NCBI GenBank assembly: GCA_020631735.1
Contig: CM036225.1
Coordinates: forward strand, 62,405,183 to 62,469,182
DNA: 64,000 nucleotides
DNA from: Saccharum officinarum
Lineage: Eukaryota > Streptophyta > Magnoliopsida > Poales > Poaceae
Direction of reading: 5' to 3'
In this document: one piece after another, positions 51,386 to 62,661 of the stretch
Numbering within the stretch: position 1 is the stretch's first letter
Layout: the number at the start of each line of letters is the position of its first letter
The notes under the pieces: generated by a model
Databases searched by the model: none
Seen by the model: only the letters and a program-made list of their open reading frames with translations
Told to the model about the DNA's origin: nothing
Program-made: the position numbers and the translations under genes

Positions 51386-53209
51386 TTTTTAAGTAAAATT
51401 AATGCAGGAGCTCTGCCACTCAATTAAGACGGGAATAGAGGTTTATGTACAAATGGCACCTAAGGTGTCTAAAGACCATGGTCCGAAGACCAAAGAAAAG
51501 AAAACACATCTGACACTATTAGATTGACTCCTCACCAAAGTCTAGTGCCCTCTGCCTTTGCACAATGTCCTCCTCTCATGGTAGAAAAATGCCACCTGCT
51601 GCGCCATCTTGTGCACATTTTCAAATATTCTTCTATTCCTCCCCTTTCACAAATTCCACATGATATATATCACTATGCCATTGATCCTCCTGCGGCCTTG
51701 CTTTTGAATCTTGCTTGCCGCTTGCTCCCACCATTCAGCAATCGAGGCAAGTTCCTATTGTGGCCATTGCACCACAAAGTTTTCCCACTCTAGCAGCAGT
51801 TGATCCCAAAACGGCTTTTGCGAAGGGGCAAAGCAAAGCCCTGATTCCTCACAAGACACAATGTTCTTGGTGCGGCCAATTCATCTTTTGTAGATTGTGT
51901 GTCGTTAAGATTTTTTCATGCATGAGGACCCAGGCATGTATCTTGCACTTGTTCTCCAATCGTGCCTTCCAAATGAGGTCATGTTGGAACTTCCGATGTG
52001 AGCCTTGAAACTGTATCCTATACGCTGAGCTGGTGGAGTAGGCAAATAATGGTGCCTTGCACATATCGAGCTGCAGCTGAACATTCTGTAATCTAATCCA
52101 TAGGCCAATAAATTCCTAGAGTTGTGTTGTTGTGGTGATACGTGTTCGTAGTGCTCTAATCTAGTTGACATTGTGTAATTCCTTATGAACCATCATGTTC
52201 TTCTTGTGCACCAATTTGAATAGTTGCGGCGCTAGATATCTAGGTGCCTCGCCCTCCAGCCAGCTGTGGTGCTAGAAACACGCTTTGTTGCCATGTCAAT
52301 TGTGACTATGGTGGAGGAGTTGAGCAGGAGGCGGTCTATGTCACTGTAGGGGACTTCCGTTCCCTCCCAAGGCTTGGGGTCGTCACCCCATTCCTGCCAT
52401 AGCCACCAGAGGCTTAGGGCTCTCCCAAATGTATCTAGGTCTGGCACTCCCATGTCGCCTAGATCCTTTGGCTTGCAGACAATCGGCCAATTCACTAGAC
52501 AGTGACCAGTGACTAAGGTTTGCATGCCTGCTCTATTCAGCATCTTGCCTTTCCAACCTGGTAGCCTCTGGTCGATGCGCCCAATGAGGGGTTGCACATG
52601 GACCTTCTACAGGGATCTAGTATGCAATTGCATGCCCAAACAGCGACACGGGAAGGATTCTCTTGTACCAACGAAGGAGGCCAAGACATGGTCAAGATCA
52701 ATGTCTTGGCATTTGATTGGGTGAACTGAACTCTTCTTTAGGTTTATGTGCAAACCCAAGACTGCCAAATTTCTAAAGGATTCATGGCTAGAATGAACAA
52801 CATAGGCGATAGGGGGTCACCTTGTCGAACCCCCCTCCTATGAATGAAAGCCTAGCCTTGTTGCCCATTTAGTAACACCTTTGACAAGGTGGTGTGGAAA
52901 AGGATCGACACCCATTCTCTCCATCGTGGTCTGAATCCTAGCGCCTATAGCACTTCGAGGAGGTAGCTCCAGCTAACCGTGTCAAAGGCTTTGTGTATGT
53001 CATGTTTCAGGAAGAGGGTCAACAACTTTTGTTTATGCATGGTCCGCACCATGTTTTAGACATAAAGGAAGCTATCATGGATACTCCTCTTTTTGATGAA
53101 AGTGCTTTGGCATTTGGAGAGAAAGGAGTCTAGCAGGGGGGTCAACCTATTTGCAAGCAGCTTGATGAATAGTTTTGCGATGCTATGAATGAGCCTTATG
53201 GGCCTGAAG
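51386..53209 (-). mobile_element. L1-type LINE fragment (RT and zf-RVT), 5' truncated
   Basis: Minus-strand pieces in different frames: RT (FRPIRLIHSIAKLFIKLLANRL, FIKKRSIHDSF; 53056-53219), a later region (WKGKMLNRAGMQTLV, LVNWPIVCKPKDLGDMGVPD; 52232-52597), and zf-RVT (WKARLENKCKIHAWVLMHEKILT, NLQKMNWPHQEHCVLC; 51849-52064). The left end has CAGAGCTCCTGCATT (minus strand) and a short A run, typical of a grass LINE 3' end. Endonuclease and ORF1 are absent. The fragment stops at the solo LTR at 53210 and does not resume after it. Confidence 0.75.
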
Positions 53210-55239
53210 TGAAAGCCCAAGTTTGGTTTGGTAATTAATGACACCAAGTTGCTAATGTCATGTGTTAAGTAGTTTGAGTTAGGCATAAGCAACACATGTG
53301 ATGAAGGTGTATGTGGCAATGAGTGGTGGCCACAAGATCACAAAGAGATGGTGCATGGACATGAAATGACGATCATGGTGGAGATGCACATGAAATGATG
53401 ATCATAGTGGTCAAGCATGAAGAGATGGACATGGAACAAAGTGATCAAGGCAAAGGTATAATCATAGGGTTTGCTTTTGCCGGTCTAAGATGAGTAGAGA
53501 AGTGATTGACCGGGTTTAGGATTGATAGCCGACTATCAAGAGGGGCAATCACGGTTAGCTCGTGAATCAAGTACTACTATGTCATCATCTTGAGCATATG
53601 CATTAGGATCTAGTAGAGGGCTAACATAACGCCTTGAAAAATGATTGTGAAAATGCTAACACACATGCACATGGTGATGTACACTTGGTGGTGTTGGCAT
53701 ATTTACGAAGGCAATGGTGTTTGAGCGGTAGAGAGGGGTTTGAGGTCCTCTCTCCCTCCCGCCGAGCTTGCTCGGCGGGATTCAGGTATTTTCGTGGAGT
53801 TAAAACGCTTATTTTTCATTGCACCAAAGGATAAAAAAGGAGGCGAAGTCGCGGAAGTAATCTGTGCTAATCTCTAGGTGTCGGACGCTGGGTTGCTTGG
53901 CATCAGACGCTGGCTATGGCCGCGTCGGACGCTGACGTCAGCATCCGACCAACTCGTCGAGCAACAGTGCTCTGAGGGTGTGGCGACGGACGCGCTAGTG
54001 GTGTGGCATCGGACGCGTGACGTCAGCATCCGTTGGCGGTGGAGTCAGCAGAGCACGGTGGAGGCATAGTGCTGTCTGTTCATCAGACGCTAATGTCAGC
54101 GTCTGTTGATGGCGCGTCTGACGCGTTCGTCGACCGAGCGTGAAAAATGGCTCTCTGGACCGTGTCTGATGGAGCGACAGACGCGTGAGCTCCGGGCGTC
54201 AGACGCGTCTGTTGATCGGTGTTTCGATCGTTGGAACTTCGAATGCACAGGACACGTGGCGACTCAGGGTGCGACGGACACGGCCGACCACGTCTGTTGC
54301 CTAGGCGATGGACGTGTTTGTTGCCCACGACCAGGGCATAACAGCTAGTTGCTTACCCATTCGCTATAAATAGTTGGTGGCCGGTTTTTGGGGGTATGCT
54401 CTTGCACTTCTGAGATATTGAGGCATCTTTTGAGCTAGAGAACTTCCTCTCCACTCATCTTCTTGCTTGGTTACTAACCCTAGTGAGATTGAGTGACATT
54501 CAAGTGCATTGTATTGAGAGTTGCATCTAGTGGCACTTGATTCTTGAGTTTGCTGCGGATTGCTTGTTACTCTTGAGTGTTTCCAGACATCCTAGATGAC
54601 TTGGAGCAGCGGTGGTGTTGAGCTCATGATTGGAGATTATTTTGAGCCTCACCAAGTGATTGTGAGGGGTTCTTGAGCCTTCCCCGCGGAAGTTCGCGAA
54701 TTGGCTACTCTAGTGGAGCTCGTGGCTTGGAGGATCCCCATCTTATGAGTGGATGTGCGGCACCCGCTGAGAGTTTGACTCTTGATAGTCAATTAGCTCG
54801 TGATCCATCAAGTGGATGCATCGCCATAACGAGGAGTAACTTGCTAGGAAGCAAGTGAACCTCGGTAAAAAATCTTGTGTCATCTCTTACCGAGGATTCT
54901 CTTTATGATTGTGTGTGATTAATTCTTTGGATACATCTCATCTTTACACCATCGGTATAAGAATCAATTCACTCTCCTTTTTCATTCTTACACTATATCT
55001 TGTCTAGTGTGCTTAGAGTAGTTTGTATTACATAGAGAAAGTAGCTTACTGACTTAGCTTTTTGGTGTGAATTAGATATCATAGTCTTGTTCACTAGAAT
55101 TGTATAGATGGCTTGCTTAGTATAGTTGAGCTAGTGCTAGAATTAGCGTCGCCATCTTTTATACTAACAATTATTGATTAGTGAAGTTTGTAGATTTTTA
55201 AATAGGTTATTCACCCCCTCTAGCCATTTGGACCTTACA
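53210..55239 (+). mobile_element. Solo LTR of a SIRE/Opie-type Copia element, 2.03 kb
   Basis: Begins TGAAAGCCCAAG followed by TTTGGTAATTAATGACA and ends CACCCCCTCTAGCCATTTGG, CCTTACA. Both ends parallel the LTR of the Copia element at 23103 read in reverse. No internal region is attached. The 5-bp flanks TGAAG and AGAAG match at four positions, so they are weak support for a target duplication. It also carries a GTCGGACGCTG-type GC-rich array (53875-54320) and a TATA-like CTATAAATA (54364-54372). The LINE on its left does not continue on its right, so a deletion probably accompanied its formation. Confidence 0.8.
54364..54372 (+). promoter_or_regulatory. TATA-like box in the solo LTR
   Basis: CTATAAATA just downstream of the GC-rich repeat array, the same layout as in the related Copia LTR. 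A solo LTR with its promoter could drive transcription to the right, toward 55240. Confidence 0.55.
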
Positions 55240-55677
55240 AGAAGTCCGTTACTTGCCTAGCTTCTGTCTTCTTTGGAAGTACAACAGTATTTGCCGAATT
55301 TAGGTAAATATCTTGTAATTAGATCTAACATAAACATGCATATGCGATGTAGTAGATTTAGATCAGATGAGATTAATTTCATGAAGCACCCCTCGCAATA
55401 AAATGGCATGTGAGCGAAGAAAGCTGGAACACGCATGGCATCTATTCTGATCACCGGGTCTCTTCAGGGAACAAAAAACGACAGCTTGAAACTTATGCAT
55501 GCATGCCGATTTTAGGCAGGCATGGATGGGAGGCGTAACCCATGCTGCATGCTACCTGAGCAGATTTAGGAAGGCCGACGTGATTAGATTGCCGGGTTTT
55601 TTCATTTCCATTTCCTAATTAATTAATTTAGTTATTAATTGCATCTGAAAGCAATCTAATTGTTTCATTGCCACATC
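55240..55677. other. Unassigned sequence between the solo LTR and the LINE
   Basis: About 440 bp without recognised coding similarity, ending in the target site of the LINE. Confidence 0.4.
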
Positions 55678-55917
55678 AAGAAGTAACAACAAAGATGTTT
55701 CAGATGCAATGAAATAGGGCATAAGAGTTTCAACTGCCCTAATCCACCAATTTGTTACAACTAGAAGGACAAAGGACATTTGGCCCCAAACTGTCCATGG
55801 TCCAAAGAAAACAAGGGGATGAGGCTGCGTGGGTTCGGTATGCCTGGATAACTCTTTTACAGTATTCATGCCCCAATCTAGGAGGAGGAGAAATCCAAGA
55901 GCCCTCTGACAGCTATC

Positions 55918-56700
55918 ATGACCATAATCCAAGGAAAAGGGTTAGTAAGTAAGGTGGCAACTGAACTACAATATCAAATAAGCTCCACTTGGGATTGGCA
56001 GGTGAAGAGAATGGGCACAAATGAATTCATTTTTGTGGTTCCCTCAGCCATGGATTTGGAGTTCCTGACCAAACTAAAGGAATTTAAATGCAAAATCTCT
56101 GATATGGTGGTTTTAGTTGAGAAATTAGACTTAATGGCAGACTGTAGTGACATGCTCACAACAATGTGGGTGCAATTGATGGGAGTTCCATATTGGGCTA
56201 GGAAAGAAAGGGCAGTGGAAGAGGTGGCATACCTGGTAGGGGATTTTGAAGAAGTAGACAAGGCACCCTTACCAGGGTTAGGCCCAATCAGGGCTAAAGT
56301 CTCATGCAAAGACCCCAAGGAAATCAAAGGAGCATCAAAGGTCTATTTCAACAAAAGGGGTTTTATGATCTCTTGGTTGGTGGAGTCAGAGAAGACATAG
56401 AATTTGAAGAACAAAAGCAAGGCTCCCCCTGAAAATAGGGATGATGAAGAGGAGGAATCTGATCACTACTTTCCCTACACAGAAGATGGTTCCCAAGTTG
56501 ATACAAATGGACAACCCCTGAATCAAGCATTCAAGGGGAACATAGAACCAAAAAGCAGGTGGGGTAAGTTTTGGACTCTACTTCCCACCAGGAGGGGGAT
56601 AAGGCAAGGGAGTCTAAGAACAAGGTTACAGAGCTGTCTTAAGAGGAGCTGCTACGTTCAGGTGGTGTGTCTTTGGAGCTAGGTGGGGGTACAATGACTG
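55918..56700 (+). pseudogene. LINE ORF1 (DUF4283 RNA-binding type)
   Basis: The open part 55918-56400 contains WDWQVKRMGTNEFIFVVPS, TTMWVQLMGVPYWARKE and VEEVAYLVGDFEEVD, the DUF4283 pattern of plant L1 ORF1 proteins, which bind the element RNA. The frame stops at 56400 and acidic sequence continues beyond (DDEEEESDHYFPYTEDG). No zinc knuckle was seen. The initiation codon is uncertain. Confidence 0.7.
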
Positions 56701-57319
56701 AACAAATGGAACTTTATTTAGACTCTGAGGATCAAATACTGGTCCAATCCTAGAACTCTAATGTGATGATAGGGGAAGCTCTGAACTGGCTGAAGACAAA
56801 GTTTCTCAAGAAAAGTGTGTGGAAACTACTGTGCATCTTAAGCAAGTTGTTGTGGAGCCTACACAAGCGGAGAGGAGGAGCTCAAGGCTGGGTGGTGGGA
56901 CTACTCCAGTCCAAGTCAAAGCTGAGAAGATCAGAGCTAGGAAGGATCTCCAAGGTATACCAAAAAATCCTTTCTCTATTTTGCATTTTGTTTATAATTC
57001 ATAGTTAGCTAAAGTAGCAAAAGAGTGTAATTTAGATTTAGGAGACAATGATGTGGAGATTGATGGTTTCATTGATATTTGAAAGCCAAAGAGCTTGCTC
57101 AAGCTGAGATTTTTAGACTAGAACAAGCCAAAGCTGCTGAAAAGGACATTGTTATAGTGGAGGAGGTGATTGATAGTGAGGATGAGGGTCCTGAGGGACA
57201 TGCCATGTTAGTGGAGGAGCTAACCAAGGTTACTGAGCCACCTAGTGAAGACCCTATGCTGGAAGATGGTACAATAACCATCCATAAAGACAGCAAGGGA
57301 AGAAGAAAACAAGGATAAA

Positions 57320-60300
57320 ATGAATATTTTATTCTGGAATGTAAGAGGTCTGAATAGTGGAGGGAGAAGGAAACAAATAGGGGATTTGATGGTCAAGCAT
57401 CAAGTGGATGTGGTGTGCCTCCAAGAAACTATTAAGCAGAATTTTACTGTCAGAGAGCTTGCAGGTCTAGCTAGAGGGCAGGAAATGTCTTGGAATTGGG
57501 TTCCTCCTGAAGGGAGATCTTGTGGTTTGCTGTTGGAGGCAAACATAGACTTGTTAGAAGTGGTGCAATACAATCATGGTAGGTATTACCAGTGTTTAGT
57601 CCTAAAAAGTAGGGAATCTGGTTTCAGTTGGGGTGTGATAAATGTCTATGGGCCTGTGCGCAATTGGATCTCAAACCTAATTTTCTGAGAGCTCATGGAG
57701 GTGATTTTGGCAACAGAGGTGCCTCTGATAGTAGGGGGTGATTTCAACCTTGTTAGAGAAGCTGTAGAGAAATCATCTGGTAATGTGAATGACACTTTGC
57801 TGCAACTGTTTAATCGTTTTATTGATGATGTCAGTCTAAGGGAGATGCATAGACATGGGGGAGCTTCACATGGACAAATAAACAGGAGGTCTCAATTATG
57901 GCTGTGTTGGATAGAGTCTTTGTGTCAAATGACTGGGAGGGTCAGTTCCCATTAGCTACTACAAGATCACTCACAAGGATAGGGCCTGATCACAATCCTC
58001 TTTTGGTGGAAACTGAAAGTGAAGTGAGTATTAGATCTTCCATTTTTAGAGTTGAGTCTTCTTGGTTCTCTCAGGAAGGTTTTGTGGATTGGGTGATTAA
58101 TAAGTGGCCTGTAAGAAGAAAGCAATATATTCTGGATCACTGAAACGTTGTATCTCAAATGTTGAGGAAGGCTTTGAAAGGGTGGAGTAGAAATTGGGGG
58201 AGTGACCAAAGGAAACTTAAACAAAACCTTGTTTTATAAATAGAAGCTTGGGATACAGTGTCTGAGTCAAGAGTGCTGGCAGGTAATGAATGGCTAGACA
58301 GATATGGGAAAGAGGAAGAACTAATGAAGATATATGAAAATGAGGAGCTGATGTGGCAGAGAAGAGGAGGAGAAAAGTGACTGCTTGAGGGGGATGCTAA
58401 CACCAGTTATTTTCATGGGATAGCTAATGGAAGGAAGAGAAAATGTTTGATTAAGAGTCTGGTTGAGGGAGAAAGAACTATTGAGGATAAAGAGGAGCTA
58501 AAGACATATATCACTAATTTTTACAGAGGACTATTTGGTAGTGAACCTGACCCAAGGATCAGGCTAGGAGAAAAATTTTGGAGTAACAGGCAGATTAGAG
58601 GAGGTGGATAACCAGCTGTTGACAAGCCCTTTCACAATGCTGGAACTTGAAGCATCAGTCAGTGACATGAAGTCAAATACAGCTCCTGGCCCAGATGGTT
58701 TCTCTACAAGCTTTTTCAAGAAATTCTGGGGGAAAATCAGAAATGACATTTTGGAGATGCTTCAAGCTTTACACAGGGGGCAACTAGATCTAGCAAGATT
58801 GAATTTTGGTATTTTGGTGCTGCTTCCTAAAGTAAAAGGTGCTAATCAGATAAAACAATATAGGCCCATTTGTTTATTGAATGTCATATACAAAATTATC
58901 ACCAAAGTGCTTACACTCAGATTGAACTCAGTCATCAACAAGGTGATTAATGAAGCACATACAACTTTCATTCCAGGACGTTTTATCCTAGATGGGGTTC
59001 TAGTGGTACATGAAATTCTACATGAGTTGAGGGTGAAGAAGAAGATGGGGATCATTTTGAAATTAGATTTTGAGAAGGTGTATGACAAAGTCAATTGGAA
59101 GTTCTTGGAAGATGTGTTGAGGAGGAAGAATTTTGATGAGCATTGGATTGGCTGGATTTTGAGGGTAGTGCAAGGAGGGAAAGTTGCAGTGAATCTGAAT
59201 TGGGAGTTATGTAACTACTTCAGGAGTTTCAAAAGTTTGAGACAGGGAGACCTCATGTCTCCTCTATTGTTTAACCTTATTGCAGATGCTTTGTCTGAGA
59301 TACTGAATACAGCCAAAGAAAAAGGGTTGTTGACTGGTCTGCTACCTAAGATAGTGGAGGGAGGATTGACCCATCTTCAATACGCCGACGACACAATACT
59401 ATTTGTGCAAAACTCTGAGCAAGATATCATCAATCTCAAATTCCTACTGTTTTGTTATGAGGAGATATCTGGAATGAAGATCAATTATTCCAAAAGCGAA
59501 ATTTTTACTGTTGGTATGTCTGAGGCAGATAATCAGAGTGGCACAGGGTTTCAACTACAAACTGGGGGCTTTCCCAATGACTTAATTGGGTCTACCCATC
59601 AGTGATAGAAGACTGAGCAAAGCTGAACTGAATGGAGCAGAATCTAAAATTTAGAGAAGACTTCAGACATGGAAGTGTGGCCATTTATCCTATGGAGGCA
59701 AATCCATTCTAATTAATTCAAGTCTCACTAATATTCCTATGTATTCAATGGGGTTCTACTAGTTATATGAAGGAAAACATAAGAAATTTGATTCTAGCAA
59801 AGGGAAATTTTTCTGGGAAGGGATTGGCAACAAGAAAAAGTTTCACATGGTTAAATGGGAGGCTTTAGACAAACCAAAAGAATTTGGGGGATTGGGTTTT
59901 TTTGACACCAGAGCAATGAATGCTGCCTTTTTATGCAAATGGATTTTTAGATTGGAAAGTGGAGAGGATAGTATGTGCATGAGACTGTTGAGCAGGAAAT
60001 ATTTGAGAAACTTGGGTTTCTGTCAGAGTAAGAGTGCAGGGGCATCACAATTTTGGCAGGGCCTACATTCTATCAGGAACTGGTATGAAAGGGTAAAGGT
60101 CACATTGTTGGTAGTGGCAAACAAACAAGGTTTTGGAAGGATGTGTGGTTAGATGAATGTCCTCGGGTCAGCTACCCAAGATTGTATAATATATGTCATG
60201 ACCAAGATGTCTCTGTACGAACAGCTAGGGAGTTGTCATGGAATCTTAGTTACAGAAGATGTTTTGGAAATCTTGAAATGGAGGAGTGGAGAGAGATGAT

Positions 60301-61020
60301 GACCAAATTAGAGAGGATCAACCTCACAGAAGTGGATGACAAAGTTACTTGGAAGCTAGAAAAGTTAGGAAAGTACTCCACAAGGAGCATGTACAGATAT
60401 ATTACTTTTGCTGGAGTAGTGGATGTTAGAATGATGGAAATTTGGAACTCCAAGATCCCATTAAAAGTGAAAATTTTCCTGTGGATGGCATGGCATGACA
60501 GAATCCAAACAACTCAACAATTGAAGACGAGAAACTGGGATAAAGCAGATGTATGTAAATTCTGTGACAAAGAGGAATCAGATAACCATCTGCTATTTCA
60601 GTGCCCAATTGCAAGGATATTGTGGTGTTGTGTCAGGGACAGCTTGGGATGGCCGAGTGCCCCAATTTCTATCACAAATTTTCAAGATCTTTTTCTGGTA
60701 CACGGGAATAGGGATGCTCATAAGATAGTGTGGTGGGTGATGGCGGCTGTGGAGTGGTCTATTTGGAAAACTAGAAACGACTTAGTTTTTTCTGACATTG
60801 TGATCAAATCGCCTAAACAAGTAGCTTCTAAGTCTCTTGGCTTTATGAAACAGTGGATCAAGATGACAAGAAAGGATGGAGCAAAGAAGGAAGCGGTGGT
60901 GGAGAAGCTGAGATGCCAGGGATGGAGCGCTGGTGACCTGTGCCTAAAAGCAAAGATCTCTTGTATTCTCCTTTTGCACTTGCAGCTCAAGTTTCTTAGC
61001 TTGTGTTTTTTTTCTTTCCT
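57320..61020 (+). pseudogene. LINE ORF2: endonuclease, reverse transcriptase, zf-RVT; broken
   Basis: The endonuclease starts MNILFWNVRGLNSGGRR, with CLQETIK and PLIVGGDFNLVRE. A TGA at 57686 and a frame change near 57890 (then DRVFVSNDWEG and GPDHNPLLVE) interrupt it. RT (58604-59605) has APGPDGFSTSFFKKFW, YRPICLLNVIYKI, RQGDLMSPLLFNLI and the catalytic YADDTILF, and breaks near 59560. The C-terminal part (59847-60152 and 60143-61033) has FGGLGFFDTRAMNAAFLCKW and a zf-RVT with CKFCDKEESDNHLLFQC. At least four lesions make it inactive. Confidence 0.85.
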
Positions 61021-61339
61021 TGAGCGAATGTGAGGTCTGGAGGGTAGGTGCTGTTTCTGAGGAGGAAGGGTCTCTTTCTGGGTTGTCTGTGTGGCTGCAG
61101 GGTTATGGAGTTGTTTTGTATCGGATCACGGTCTTTGTAAGCCGGTATCCCCGATAGAACTTTTTTAAAGCTTTCAATATATATAAGCTGGGCCAATGGC
61201 CTTTGGTCTAAAAAAAAGAAGTAACAGCGAGTCCCTGCACATACATATAGTGCGCACGACACCTGCACACCAAGGCACGCAGAGGAGTCCGCCGCGCTGC
61301 CACCTGCACACCAGGCCCAATCTAGATCGGACAAAGGCG

Positions 61340-61782
61340 ATGGCGGGGAGCAGCATCGCCGAGCCGGCGTTGGCCCTCGTGACGAAGGAGAGGGTGCCCG
61401 AGTCCTACATCACGAGGATCAAGAGACGTCCGTTGCGGAAGATGCGTCCTCTCAGAGATTCCATCGGCGCGGCAACCCCGAGGTCCGAGAGAGATTTCTG
61501 GCCACCAACGCCCACATCGATTACCTGGTCGACTTGGAGCAGGACTGCCTGAGGCAGCACGCCGAGATGGGGTACGCCGAGATCGGCGTCGACTACACCG
61601 ACGGCTTCAAGAAGATCTTTCTCCTTCCCCAGCCCCAAACCCAGGCCGAACCCCAAGTGACGATGATGCAGCAGCAGGGTAACGACGGTGGAGGGAGGAG
61701 TAAAGTATTTGTTAGTGGTTTTGCCATCGTGTTTGCATTCTTAGTGGTTTTGCTATCTTGTTTGCTGATGAGTCGTGTTTAG
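61340..61782 (+). pseudogene. Small unrecognised gene with C-terminal membrane anchor and one frame break
   Basis: From the ATG at 61340 the protein starts MAGSSIAEPALALVTKERVP. At about 61425 the coding sense moves to another frame, consistent with loss of one G. It then reads DASSQRFHRRGNPEVRERF, ATNAHIDYLVDLEQDCLRQH, EIGVDYTDGFKKIF and, after a Gln-rich linker, a hydrophobic helix (VSGFAIVFAFLVVLLSCLL) just before the stop. A strong coding-like GC bias spans the break. I do not recognise the family. The helix at the extreme C-terminus suggests a tail-anchored protein. A sequencing error at the break would make it a normal ~147-residue gene. A LINE has landed in its upstream region. Confidence 0.5.
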
Positions 61783-61939
61783 TTAGCTAGCTTATGGGAT
61801 TAGATTGGAACCACCGGCTGGCTTGATGTCTACTTACGTACTATATATATCGTGCTAATAAAGTTAGATCTATTTAAATAATGATTTGTTTTTGGGTATA
61901 TACTAGTAGTCTGATGTGTACTTACTATCGTGCAAAATT

Positions 61940-62548
61940 CAGGGCAATGTTTATGCACTAGCATTACTAGCAAGCAATGGTAGAGAAACAGAGTACTAAT
62001 CATATAATTATTCGCTTGACTGCTTACAAACAAGGCTGGTAATCTGACAGGGCAGGGCAGGGCATACATACTACGAGTTTGCATCCCTGCACTAGAACAT
62101 GAATCAAGCTAACTTGAACAACAATTGCACCGCAAAGATTCTTCAAAAGGAAAGGAAGAATATATATACGACATTGCACTATTGCAGTGTGCATGTGAGC
62201 TGCAGGGTTCCCCGCCTCCCGGGGTTTGGTTTGCAATAGCAAAGATTTGGTGTGCAATTTTCACTAGACTAGACTTTACCTGTAATTTTTACGGCCTTTT
62301 CAGAATAAGTTCATCTGTGCTGTGTGAAAAGCCTCCCAGCACCGTCATGTGCCGTTGATGGTTTCTCATTGACGTTCCTTGACCTGATGTTACTTGTTAT
62401 CTCGTGCTATAAAGTTGGGCCTGTTTATATTAATGATCTGTGTGATTATTGGTATTGAGTCCAATCTACGGCTTAGCTCGTCCTTGTGTGTTAATTTTTG
62501 TGTTCGATGTACTACGTAAAATTTATACTGCTTTTAACTGAAGGTGTA
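61940..62548. repeat. Direct duplication, copy 2 (~0.6 kb), 3' of the small gene
   Basis: Partner of 49655-50250. A shorter related piece (61848-61900, TCGTGCTAATAAAGTTAGAT) resembles the segment at 62398-62460 of this same copy, so there is also a local partial repeat. Its position after the small gene suggests it is that gene's 3' flank. Copy 1 could then be the relic of a tandemly duplicated gene whose coding part is lost. Confidence 0.8.
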
Positions 62549-62661
62549 AAGTTAGTCAGTTACTCTCTTGCAAATTGTGAGTCTGGGCGATTTCTTCGAG
62601 TTAAGGTCTAAACCCCCACCAGGCCACCACATGTTTTTTTTTTTCTTGTGTTAATGTCTGG

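Larger units (their letters stand above)
55689..61215 (+). mobile_element. L1-type LINE, nearly full length, with 11-bp target duplication
   Basis: AAGAAGTAACA occurs at 55678-55688 and again at 61216-61226, directly after a short A-rich tail, which defines the insertion precisely. The order ORF1 (DUF4283-like), endonuclease, RT, zf-RVT is that of plant L1 elements. The length of 5.5 kb is about full size. Both ORFs carry stops and frame breaks. The element sits about 125 bp upstream of the ATG of the small gene at 61340. Confidence 0.88.

Noticed and set aside
53205..55244. Secure target duplication around the solo LTR
   Set aside because: TGAAG and AGAAG match at only four of five positions, and the LINE on the left does not resume on the right, so the flanks may have changed by deletion.
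55752..55952. Separate small gene at the LINE 5' end
   Set aside because: It lies inside the target-duplication boundaries of the LINE, just before ORF1, and shows no family match; probably LINE leader or ORF1 N-terminus in a shifted frame.
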